A stretch of 6,417 nucleotides of DNA, taken from the NCBI GenBank assembly GCA_047971485.1, contig JBKDZR010000156.1, positions 1 through 6,417 of the forward strand. The letters run 5' to 3'. The notes under the pieces were generated by a model, which was not told the DNA's origin, did no database searches, and saw nothing but the letters and a program-made list of their open reading frames with translations. Position 1 is the stretch's first letter; each line of letters opens with the position of its first letter. Made by a program: the position numbers and the translations under genes. This DNA comes from JBKDZR01 sp047971485 (GTDB lineage Bacteria > Pseudomonadota > Alphaproteobacteria > Rhodobacterales > Rhodobacteraceae). Shown here piece by piece: positions 1 to 6,202 of the stretch.

Positions 1-545
1 TGCAGGCCCTCCTCATCTCCATCGCCTGCCCGGGCCGACCAGCCTGCGCAAAGGGCGCACAGCTCGGCCAGGAAATGCAGGATCAACATGGCGCAGGACA
101 TCAGCAGCGGGATCGACAACCAGTAACGGGTCAGGCCGATCAGCTCCATCGTGCCGCGCTGGCGGCGCAGGATCTGGGGCGCTTCGGCCAACAGGATCCC
201 CGCAACGATCAGCCCGGCAACCGCCGTCAGCCCCCGTGCCATCCGCATCCCCCCGGGGCCGAAACGTTTGACCAGGATCATCAGCGCGATGTCCAGATGG
301 CGCCGGTACATCACGTAGAAGGCCAGGAACACCGCCCAGACCATCAGCACCCCCGTCCAGGGCGACACCCATAACAGGCTGGGCTGGCCGATATTGCGCA
401 GGACGATATTGGCCATGTTGATCACCAGCATGATGGCCATCATGATTTCGGCACTGGTCTGGAAAAGCCCCGCAACGCTGTCGAGAACCCGATCAACGAT
501 GCGGAACCATCCCGGACCGCGGGGGGCGGTGGCATGGGCGGTCAT
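1..545 (-). CDS. dctQ: TRAP transporter small permease (DctQ family), C-terminus cut by the window edge
   Basis: This is the small membrane subunit of a tripartite ATP-independent periplasmic transporter. In this family it partners the large permease DctM and the binding protein DctP to import organic acids using an ion gradient. The frame is open from an ATG at 545 to the left edge, giving 181 residues with no stop, close to a full DctQ. Four hydrophobic segments are visible at about residues 28-49, 58-79, 105-124 and 140-166, the usual DctQ topology. The stretch around residues 58-84 (LLW, then VW.VFLAF, then RRHLDI) matches the family's conserved W...W..FL....R..H region, although the acidic residue usual after the first W is absent. 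The start lies 10 bases after the dctP stop, and an AAGG overlapping that stop codon could serve as a weak ribosome binding site. Family assignment is firm; the substrate is unknown. Confidence 0.88.
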   Translation of the reverse strand, partial: MTAHATAPRGPGWFRIVDRVLDSVAGLFQTSAEIMMAIMLVINMANIVLRNIGQPSLLWVSPWTGVLMVWAVFLAFYVMYRRHLDIALMILVKRFGPGGMRMARGLTAVAGLIVAGILLAEAPQILRRQRGTMELIGLTRYWLSIPLLMSCAMLILHFLAELCALCAGWSARAGDGDEEGL

Positions 546-555
546 GGGGCGGACC

Positions 556-1566
556 TTAGTTGCCCGCGCCGAGCGCTGCCTCGATCAGGCCCTCAGGCAA
601 TTCGCCCTTGGCGCTGAGATCCTTGTACCATTCCGCCATATGGGCGAAGAGCGGCTCAAGCGGCATGTCGGTAAAGGTCACGCCCTTGGCTTCCAGCACC
701 GCGCGCATGGCATCGGCGTTTTCGGTCATCAGCTGCATGGAATACTCGCCTGCCTCTTTCTGGGCCTGCAGCAGCGCCTGCTGGTCCTTCTCGGGCAGAT
801 CCTCAAACGCGGCAACGTTCATCACCAGGGGCAGACCCTGCCAGAACTCGTTCGTGCGGGTGATATAGGGCGCCTGTTCGTAGAACTTCATCGCCTCAAC
901 CAGGGCCGCCGGGCTGGTCACCGCTGCCGCGACACCGGTTTGCAGCGCCTGGTAGGTTTCCGTCCAGGCCAGCATCTGCAGATCCGCACCAAGGTGCTTC
1001 CAGACCGAGATCGCCAGCTCATCGGGATACATGCGCAGCTTCAGGCCGGCGATGTCCTCGTAGCTGTTGATCGGTTCCTTCGAGATCAACACCCGGTAGG
1101 GGCCACGCACGATCGCCACCGGTTCACCCAGGGGCCGCACCCCGGCCTCATCCTCGACCTTGGCAATCCAGCCCTTCACCAGATCCGAGGCGATGAACTC
1201 AGCCCAGGCCTCACGCGACTGGAACAGGAAATGCGGCGCAGACCATTTGATCTCGGGCACCCATTTCTGCAGGAAGAACAGATCCTCGGCATACAGGTTG
1301 ACCGTACCCAGTTCCAACTGCTCAAGGATCGAATTTTCCTTGCCCAGTTGCTCGGACGGGAAAACCTGAACCGTCAGATCGCCACCGGACAATTCTTCGG
1401 CGCGGTCGGCAAAGTACTGGAACACCAGGCCTTCGGGGCTGTCGGGCGGCATCTTGTGGGCAAAGCGCCAGACCTCGGCCGAGGCGACCCCCATGGTCAG
1501 GGTCAGCGCCGTTGCCGCCGTCAGGGCAATGCGGCCAGCCTGCCGCAGCGAAGTTGTCAGTTTCAT
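556..1566 (-). CDS. dctP: TRAP transporter periplasmic solute-binding protein (DctP family)
   Basis: This 336-residue protein is the extracytoplasmic receptor of the TRAP system and delivers substrate to the DctQ/DctM permease. I chose the ATG at 1566 because an AAGGA lies 8 bases upstream. A TTG at 1584 would add six residues but has no comparable site. Residues 1-30 form a signal peptide: basic start, hydrophobic core, then AxA-type cleavage after VASA. The mature protein opens with WRFAHKMPPDSPEG, a typical DctP beginning. Other family signatures are FPSEQLG (69-75), GLKLRMYP (174-181), whose Arg178 is expected to clamp the substrate carboxylate, and ETYQALQTGV (203-212). The usual VDG.E.P after QTGV is replaced here by AAAVTSPAAL, so the pocket may differ from that of characterised C4-dicarboxylate binders. 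Being encoded after hyuAB suggests that the ligand is a carboxylated cyclic amide or related acid; this is inference. Confidence 0.92.
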   Translation of the reverse strand: MKLTTSLRQAGRIALTAATALTLTMGVASAEVWRFAHKMPPDSPEGLVFQYFADRAEELSGGDLTVQVFPSEQLGKENSILEQLELGTVNLYAEDLFFLQKWVPEIKWSAPHFLFQSREAWAEFIASDLVKGWIAKVEDEAGVRPLGEPVAIVRGPYRVLISKEPINSYEDIAGLKLRMYPDELAISVWKHLGADLQMLAWTETYQALQTGVAAAVTSPAALVEAMKFYEQAPYITRTNEFWQGLPLVMNVAAFEDLPEKDQQALLQAQKEAGEYSMQLMTENADAMRAVLEAKGVTFTDMPLEPLFAHMAEWYKDLSAKGELPEGLIEAALGAGN

Positions 1567-1575
1567 CCTGTCAGT

Positions 1576-1580
1576 CCTTT
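1576..1580 (-). promoter_or_regulatory. Ribosome binding site of dctP
   Basis: On the minus strand AAGGA lies 9 to 13 bases before the ATG at 1566 and is preceded by an A-rich stretch. It is the reason for preferring that ATG over the in-frame TTG at 1584, which lies upstream of this site. Confidence 0.7.
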
Positions 1581-1592
1581 TCAATTTATAGT

Positions 1593-1611
1593 GGCGGACG
1601 GTTCTGCCGCC
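1593..1611 (-). other. GC-rich hairpin in the hyuB-dctP gap
   Basis: On the minus strand GGCGG (1611-1607) and CCGCC (1597-1593) form a 5-bp perfect stem around a 9-base loop, followed by the A/T-rich sequence ACTATAAATT. It sits in the 69-base gap between the hyuB stop (1636) and the dctP start (1566). There is no run of T after the stem, so a full intrinsic terminator is unlikely. It could be a weak attenuator or an mRNA-stabilising stem that raises dctP levels relative to hyuAB, a common pattern for binding-protein genes inside operons. A stem this short can also arise by chance in GC-rich DNA. Confidence 0.3.
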
Positions 1612-1635
1612 CTTGTTGAACCGTGTTGGTTGTCT

Positions 1636-3237
1636 CTATTCGGCGGCCTTGTCCGTTCCGACCGGGTTGCCCCAGCCGCCACCGCCCGGTGTTTCCAGTA
1701 CGACGATTTCACCATCCGTCAGCGATAGCGACCCCTTCGCCGGCTGTGTCCGAACCTGGCCCTGGCGATCCATGGTCGAGTTGCGCCCCGGTGCCCCATC
1801 GCCACCGCCCTGCAGCCCATAGGGGGCAAAGGCCCGCCGATCAGTCTGCAGCGAAACGCGGGCCTCATGGCCAACGATCTGAATGGCCCGGATCAGGCCT
1901 TCTCCGCCCGCGTGTTGCCCCGCGCCCCCCGATCCTTCGCGCAACTCATAGCGGGTGCAGCGCAGCGGATAGCTGATCTCCAGCGCCTCGATCGGGGTGT
2001 TCAGGGTATTCGACATGTTGGCATGCACCCCTGACATCCCCGGCCCCATGGGCCGGCCACCCTGCCCGCCGCCCGAGGTCTCGATATAGGTATAGGGGCG
2101 GCCGTTGCGCGGATCGACCCCGCCGATACCGATCAGGTTCATCGTCCCGTTGGATGCCGCAGCGATCCTGTCCGGGGCGATCTGGGCAAAGGCGCGCAGG
2201 ATCGTATCGGCCAGGCGTTGGGTTGTCTCGGTATTGCCCGCGCACACGGCTGCCGGGCGTTGCGCATCCAGAAAACTGCCTTTGGGAATATGTACGGAAA
2301 CTGGCCGCAAAACCCCGGCATTGGGCGGCAGGCTGGCATCGGTCAGCAGCTTGAGGCAATAGAACGTCGCCGACCAGCACATGGGGGCCACCGCGTTCAC
2401 ATTGCCCCGCACCTGCGGTGAGGTGCCGGTGAAATCAACGGCAAAGCCATCCCCGTCCAGGGTAACCTTGACCCGGATCCAGACCGGATCATCCGACCAG
2501 CCATCGCTGTCCAGGCAATCTTCGGCCTGCCATGTGCCCCGGGGCAGTTCCGCCAGCCGCGCGCGCATGCGCCGTTCCGTATAGTCCAGAATCGCCGCCA
2601 GCCCCTCTTCCAGAAGGTCGGCGCCAAAGCGTTCGGCCAGTTCCCCCATGCGCCGCGCCCCGATCCGCAGCGCCGCCAGTTGCGCGTTCAGGTCGCCACG
2701 GCGTTCCTCGGGGGTGCGGATATTGGCCAGCACCATATTCAGGATGTCCTCCTGCAGGACTCCGGCCCGGTACAGCCGCACCGGCGGGATGATGATCCCT
2801 TCCTGAAAGATCTCGATGGATCGACCTGGCATGGATCCTGGCTCCATCCCGCCGACATCGGAATGGTGCGCCCGCGAGGCGACATAGGCCACACAACGCC
2901 CGGCAATGAAAACCGGCGCGATCAGGGTGATATCCGGCAGATGCGCCCCGGCGACAAACGGATCGTTGACGATAACGACATCGCCCTCGGCCAGGGGGCC
3001 GGTGCATGCCAGCGTCGGTCCTACGGCACGCAGCATGGATCCCAGATGAACCGGCACATGTTCCGCCTGGGCGACCAATTCGGCATCGGCAGTAAAGATG
3101 GCGCAAGAGGCATCCATCCGTTCCTTGATGTTGGGCGAAAAGGACGTGTGCTTGAGCACCGAGCCCATTTCCTGCGCCGTAGCCTCCAGCGCGTTGCGCA
3201 GCACCTCAAGACGGATCGGATCGAAACCGCTGCTCAT
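1636..3237 (-). CDS. hyuB: Hydantoinase B/oxoprolinase family protein (HyuB-like subunit)
   Basis: This 533-residue protein belongs to the hydantoinase B/oxoprolinase family (Hydantoinase_B). In this family the A and B proteins form an ATP-dependent cytoplasmic enzyme that opens cyclic amides such as hydantoins, 5-oxoproline or lactams; related pairs are carboxylases. Conserved stretches are SPNIKERMDASCAIF (34-48), EHVPVHLGSM (59-68), NDPFVAGAHLPD (91-102) and RAHHSDVGG (122-130). The His and Asp residues in these are expected to belong to the metal-binding catalytic region. Further on come GGQGGRPMGPG, NTLNTPIEALE and a closing ETPGGGGWGNP, all usual near the end of this family. Length is normal. 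The start ATG at 3237 overlaps the hyuA stop as ATGA, with GGAGG 7 bases upstream inside hyuA, so translation is probably coupled and the subunits made in equal amounts. The substrate cannot be deduced. Confidence 0.93.
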   Translation of the reverse strand: MSSGFDPIRLEVLRNALEATAQEMGSVLKHTSFSPNIKERMDASCAIFTADAELVAQAEHVPVHLGSMLRAVGPTLACTGPLAEGDVVIVNDPFVAGAHLPDITLIAPVFIAGRCVAYVASRAHHSDVGGMEPGSMPGRSIEIFQEGIIIPPVRLYRAGVLQEDILNMVLANIRTPEERRGDLNAQLAALRIGARRMGELAERFGADLLEEGLAAILDYTERRMRARLAELPRGTWQAEDCLDSDGWSDDPVWIRVKVTLDGDGFAVDFTGTSPQVRGNVNAVAPMCWSATFYCLKLLTDASLPPNAGVLRPVSVHIPKGSFLDAQRPAAVCAGNTETTQRLADTILRAFAQIAPDRIAAASNGTMNLIGIGGVDPRNGRPYTYIETSGGGQGGRPMGPGMSGVHANMSNTLNTPIEALEISYPLRCTRYELREGSGGAGQHAGGEGLIRAIQIVGHEARVSLQTDRRAFAPYGLQGGGDGAPGRNSTMDRQGQVRTQPAKGSLSLTDGEIVVLETPGGGGWGNPVGTDKAAE

Positions 3238-5333
3238 TGGGCGACCTCCACGATGATCGAACCAGACGGCAGAACTGTTGCACGGTCGCCGGGATAAAGG
3301 ATAGTGGTCGAAGACACCTCTTCGATCGCCGCCGGGCCATGAACGACATTCCCGGCCAGCAGCGCCTCGCGTGCCCAGACCCCGGCATCATGCCAGGCGC
3401 CGGCTTCTTCGGCATCGCCCGGTTCATAATAGATCCGCCGTGTACCGCTGCGCGCGCTTTCCGGCGGGCTGTCGGTGCCGGGGGACAATTCAGGCAGATG
3501 GGGCTTCTCGATCTGGCCGATCCCCGTCACGTTGATGCCCACCACCTCCAGCGGTGCGTCCGGGTCGGCATGGCCGAACCGGGCCATATGAGCGGTGTTG
3601 AACGCCTCAGGCAGCACGGTCCACCAATCGGGGTGGTCGGGATCGGTGGGGATCGGCAGGGCAAAGCTCTGGCCCTGATAGCGCAGGTCAATGCGGATCT
3701 CGCAATGGCGCTGTTCAGGGGCCACCCCATCCCGCCCCAGATGATCATGGGCCCGGGCCACCAGCCGGTCGATCAGCGCCTTGGCGCCGGCCGCCCCCAT
3801 CGTCTCGAACGGCATGATATGGGTCTCGACGAAATCATGACGCAGATCCGAGATCAGCTGTCCAAGGGCGCACAGGATCCCCGGCGTGGGCGGTACCATC
3901 ACCCGCGGAATGCGCAGGTCACGCGCCACCGGGCTGCCATGCATGGGCCCGGCCCCGCCGAACGGCACCAGCGCAAAATCGCGCGGATCATAGCCGCGCT
4001 CAACCGACACCACCCGGATCCCACGCACGATATTGGCATGGGCCACACGCAGGATCCCCGCCGCAGCCTCTTCCAGTCCCAGGCCAAGCGGCGTTGCGAT
4101 ATCGCGCTGGATGACACGGGCAGCGGCCTTGGCATCCAGTTCCATCGACCCGCCCAGACGCGAGGCCCCATCGAACCGACCCAGCACGATATTGGCATCG
4201 GTCACCGTCGGGCGATCCCCGCCCCGGCCATAGCAAACCGGGCCGGGCACGGCCTCGGCGCTCATCGGGCCGACGCGCAGCGCGCCGCCCTCGTCAATCC
4301 AGGCGATGGACCCACCCCCGGCGCCGATCGCGTTGATGTCGATCACCGGCAACTGGATTGGTACCGTTTCCAGGGATGCAGAGCGAGTGATCTCGGGCTG
4401 GCCATGGCGGATGAGGGAAATATCGGTCGAGGTCCCGCCGATATCCATGGTGATGATATCGTCAATTCCGGCTGCTTCGGCCACATGGGCGGCGCCCACG
4501 ACACCGCCCGCCGGCCCTGACAGGACCGTGTGGACCGGGCGCTCGCGGGCGCTGTCCAGACTCATCAATCCGCCGGCGGCATCCATCACCATCACGGGAC
4601 GGTCAGCGGCCAGGCCAAGCCCTTCTTCGCCATCCTGCAGGATCCCGGCCAGGGTGCGCAGGTAGGTTTCCATTACAGGGCGGAGATAGGCATTCAACAC
4701 TGTCGTGCTGGCCCGTTCGTATTCCCGAAACTCGGCGTTGATATCCGTCGAGGCACACACCGCCACACCGGGCAGTTCCTCTTCCAGGATCGCGCGGGCG
4801 CGGCGTTCATGGGCAGGATTGGCATAAGAATGCAGGAACAGGATCGCCACCGCCTCAACTCCGGCAGCCGCCATCTGGCCGGCAGCCGTCCGGACATCAT
4901 CCTCAGCCAAGGCAGTCAGTTCCGTGCCGGTGTGATCCATCCGCCCGCGCGTGGTAAAGCACAGATCATGGGGGACCAGTTGCTCAGGCCGCACCACGGT
5001 AATATCGAACAACGTCGGCCGGTTTTGTCGTCCAATCTGCAGCAGATCGCGAAACCCGGCATTGGTCAGAAAAGCGGTGCGCGCCCCGTTGCGCTGGATC
5101 ACCGCATTGGTCGCCGTGGTCATGCCGTGGCCGACATAGGCCACATCCGTACCGCTTGCCCCCTGTTGCGCCAGCGCCTTGCGCAATCCATCGGCGGTTC
5201 CCAGCGCCCGGTTCCCCGGCGTCGTCGACACCTTCGACACCGTAATCCGGCGGGTCGTGGCATCATAGGCGATGCTGTCAGTAAAAGTCCCCCCCACATC
5301 CGAGGCGACACGAAATCTCGGCTCGACGGTCAC
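3234..5333 (-). CDS. hyuA: Hydantoinase A/oxoprolinase family protein (HyuA-like ATP-binding subunit)
   Basis: This 699-residue protein is the ATP-using partner of HyuB. The N-terminal domain carries DVGGTFTD (12-19), the phosphate-binding signature of the family, and VGHGMTTATNAV (67-78). The central Hydantoinase_A domain has LSGPAGGVVGA (271-281), MDIGGTSTDIS (296-306), GAGGGSIAW (337-345) and GPVCYGRGGDRPTVTDA (364-380), followed by PFGGAGPMHG. A C-terminal domain ends with a PGDRATVLPSGSIIVE segment typical of the family. Length and domain order match stand-alone HyuA proteins rather than the fused ~1,300-residue eukaryotic-type 5-oxoprolinase. The start is a GTG at 5333; no ATG, GTG or TTG lies upstream in frame before a stop, and AGGA sits 6 bases before it. 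It is the first gene of the operon, and its end overlaps hyuB by 4 bases. The family includes hydantoinases, caprolactamase and 5-oxoprolinase-type enzymes, and the exact reaction is open. Confidence 0.93.
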   Translation of the reverse strand: MTVEPRFRVASDVGGTFTDSIAYDATTRRITVSKVSTTPGNRALGTADGLRKALAQQGASGTDVAYVGHGMTTATNAVIQRNGARTAFLTNAGFRDLLQIGRQNRPTLFDITVVRPEQLVPHDLCFTTRGRMDHTGTELTALAEDDVRTAAGQMAAAGVEAVAILFLHSYANPAHERRARAILEEELPGVAVCASTDINAEFREYERASTTVLNAYLRPVMETYLRTLAGILQDGEEGLGLAADRPVMVMDAAGGLMSLDSARERPVHTVLSGPAGGVVGAAHVAEAAGIDDIITMDIGGTSTDISLIRHGQPEITRSASLETVPIQLPVIDINAIGAGGGSIAWIDEGGALRVGPMSAEAVPGPVCYGRGGDRPTVTDANIVLGRFDGASRLGGSMELDAKAAARVIQRDIATPLGLGLEEAAAGILRVAHANIVRGIRVVSVERGYDPRDFALVPFGGAGPMHGSPVARDLRIPRVMVPPTPGILCALGQLISDLRHDFVETHIMPFETMGAAGAKALIDRLVARAHDHLGRDGVAPEQRHCEIRIDLRYQGQSFALPIPTDPDHPDWWTVLPEAFNTAHMARFGHADPDAPLEVVGINVTGIGQIEKPHLPELSPGTDSPPESARSGTRRIYYEPGDAEEAGAWHDAGVWAREALLAGNVVHGPAAIEEVSSTTILYPGDRATVLPSGSIIVEVAQ
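3242..3249 (-). promoter_or_regulatory. Ribosome binding site of hyuB within the end of hyuA
   Basis: On the minus strand a GGAGG with flanking bases matching the 16S anti-Shine-Dalgarno lies 7 bases before the hyuB ATG, inside the last codons of hyuA. Together with the ATGA stop/start overlap it supports translational coupling of the two enzyme subunits. Confidence 0.75.
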
Positions 5334-5339
5334 GGCACA

Positions 5340-5343
5340 TCCT
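5340..5343 (-). promoter_or_regulatory. Ribosome binding site supporting the GTG start of hyuA
   Basis: AGGA on the minus strand is spaced 6 bases from the GTG at 5333. An ATG at 5340 is in another frame and cannot start hyuA. The site abuts the 18-base palindrome at 5343-5360. Confidence 0.6.
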
Positions 5344-5360
5344 GTAACGATAACGTTTCA
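5343..5360. promoter_or_regulatory. Imperfect palindrome, candidate operator in front of hyuA
   Basis: The sequence TGTAACGATAACGTTTCA is an 18-base inverted repeat centred between 5351 and 5352, with 7 of 9 pairs matching (half-sites TGWAACG). It lies immediately upstream of the hyuA ribosome binding site, where a bound protein would block transcription of the operon. The length and symmetry suit a dimeric repressor such as the adjacent TetR protein, although the CGTTTCA half-sites also recall LacI-family operators. No binding data can be read from the sequence. Confidence 0.4.
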
Positions 5361-5361
5361 G

Positions 5362-5412
5362 TTGACACGCTTTCCAATCAACCCGATTCTGTCAATGCTT
5401 TTTTGACATGTC
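5362..5412. promoter_or_regulatory. Cluster of TTGACA/TGTCAA hexamers, candidate operator and divergent promoter region
   Basis: Three copies of one hexamer occur within 47 bases: TTGACA at 5362-5367, its complement TGTCAA at 5390-5395, and TTGACA at 5403-5408. The last two form a perfect inverted repeat with a 7-base spacer. The third copy runs into the 8-base palindrome GACATGTC (5405-5412). Because TTGACA is also the consensus -35 element, the repeats may be promoter elements for both directions, binding sites for the TetR protein, or both. I could not place a convincing -10 for hyuA on the minus strand. Confidence 0.4.
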
Positions 5413-5431
5413 CGAGATGACCAAATATGCC
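5403..5431 (+). promoter_or_regulatory. Candidate sigma-70-type promoter of the tetR-family gene
   Basis: A consensus -35 TTGACA (5403-5408) is followed after exactly 17 bases by TATGCC (5426-5431), a 3-of-6 match to the -10 consensus. Transcription would begin near 5438, upstream of the chosen ATG at 5495 and downstream of the alternative ATGs at 5408 and 5417. A second possibility is TTGACA at 5362-5367 with GATTCT at 5385-5390, also 17 bases apart. Both -10 elements are weak, so this is tentative. Confidence 0.3.
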
Positions 5432-5494
5432 TCGTCTGGTCTTATCCCGGGCGCCGCCCAGAATTCAGGCACAATAGCATTCAGGCAGCACAGC

Positions 5495-6190
5495 ATGAAG
5501 ACCAAGCCGACTTCAGCCACGCCCCGGGAACCTGCGAACCAACACCGGATCCGCAGCGAGGCCACCCGGGCCCGGATCTTGGCGGCCGCATACCGGCAAT
5601 TCGTCACCAATGGTCTGGAAGGCACCCGGATGGAGGCAATCGCCAGCGAAGCCGGGGTCAACAAATCACTTGTCTACCGGCATTTCGGCACGCGCGATGG
5701 TCTTTACCGTGAGGTGCTGCGCCGTGCCTATGAAGCGATACGCCAGGCAGAGGCCGAGCTGGAACTGCCCGACGATCCGTTGCAGGCCATCGACACGCTG
5801 GTGTCCTTCACCCTGCACTACTATATCGAGAACCCGGATTTCATCGTGTTGGTCGGCATCGAGAACCTGAACCAGGGGGAACATATCCGGCAGATCGACC
5901 ATGAGGGTCTGCTTATTCCCGGCTTGGTGGAACGCTATGATCGGGTAATCCGTCAGGGGCAGGCGCGTGGCCTGTTTCGCGACCGGCTGAATCCGGTGGA
6001 TCTGTTCTCCATAGCGACGTCGTTGTGCTGGTTTACCGTGGCCACGGCCAGCACCTTCGGGCGGACCTTCGATCAGGATGTCTTCGCCCCGGAAAATATC
6101 CGCAAGCGCGAGATCCTGATCCGCGAGACAGTGCACCGCTATCTGCTACGCAATCCCAATCATCAGGCGCCGACCGACGGAAATAAGTGA
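5495..6190 (+). CDS. TetR/AcrR-family transcriptional regulator
   Basis: This 231-residue cytoplasmic DNA-binding protein is the likely local regulator of the divergent hyuA-hyuB-dctP-dctQ operon. The TetR N-terminal domain spans about residues 20-70: RARILAAAYRQFVTNGLEGT leads into the helix-turn-helix MEAIASEAGVNKSLVYRHFGTRDGLY (46-71), a very typical TetR pattern. The C-terminal part, with YYIENPDFIVLVGIENLNQGEH (100-121), resembles the TetR ligand/dimer domain whose core carries a NP(E/D)F....WEN-like segment. I recall this as TetR_C_29 but cannot verify it. The ATG at 5495 has AGG 9 bases upstream. In-frame ATGs at 5408 and 5417 would add 29 or 26 residues of unconserved look, lack a ribosome binding site, and fall inside the putative promoter. 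The ligand is unknown; the operon's substrate or a ring-opened product is the natural guess. Confidence 0.9.
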   Translation: MKTKPTSATPREPANQHRIRSEATRARILAAAYRQFVTNGLEGTRMEAIASEAGVNKSLVYRHFGTRDGLYREVLRRAYEAIRQAEAELELPDDPLQAIDTLVSFTLHYYIENPDFIVLVGIENLNQGEHIRQIDHEGLLIPGLVERYDRVIRQGQARGLFRDRLNPVDLFSIATSLCWFTVATASTFGRTFDQDVFAPENIRKREILIRETVHRYLLRNPNHQAPTDGNK

Positions 6191-6202
6191 TGTCCAGGCA
6201 CA

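Noticed and set aside
13..372. Minus-strand frame of 119 codons at the left edge
   Set aside because: It is out of frame with DctQ, which spans the same bases with four membrane segments. The product is an Arg/Asp/Gly-rich shadow.
1585..1590. TATAAA on the minus strand as a -10 element for an internal dctP promoter
   Set aside because: No -35-like hexamer lies 16-18 bases upstream, and transcription would start practically at the dctP ribosome binding site.
394..1728. Plus-strand open frame of 444 codons opposite dctP and the start of dctQ
   Set aside because: It is an antisense shadow in GC-rich DNA. The minus strand encodes clear DctP and DctQ proteins over the same bases, and the translated product is rich in His, Arg and Gln with no recognisable domain.
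3237..5420. Long plus-strand open frames (427 and 296 codons) opposite hyuA
   Set aside because: The minus strand carries a full-length HyuA with every expected motif. The antisense products are His/Arg/Gly-rich and show no family motif.
5666..6136. Minus-strand frame of 156 codons opposite the TetR gene
   Set aside because: The plus strand encodes an unmistakable TetR helix-turn-helix protein; the antisense product has no recognisable features.
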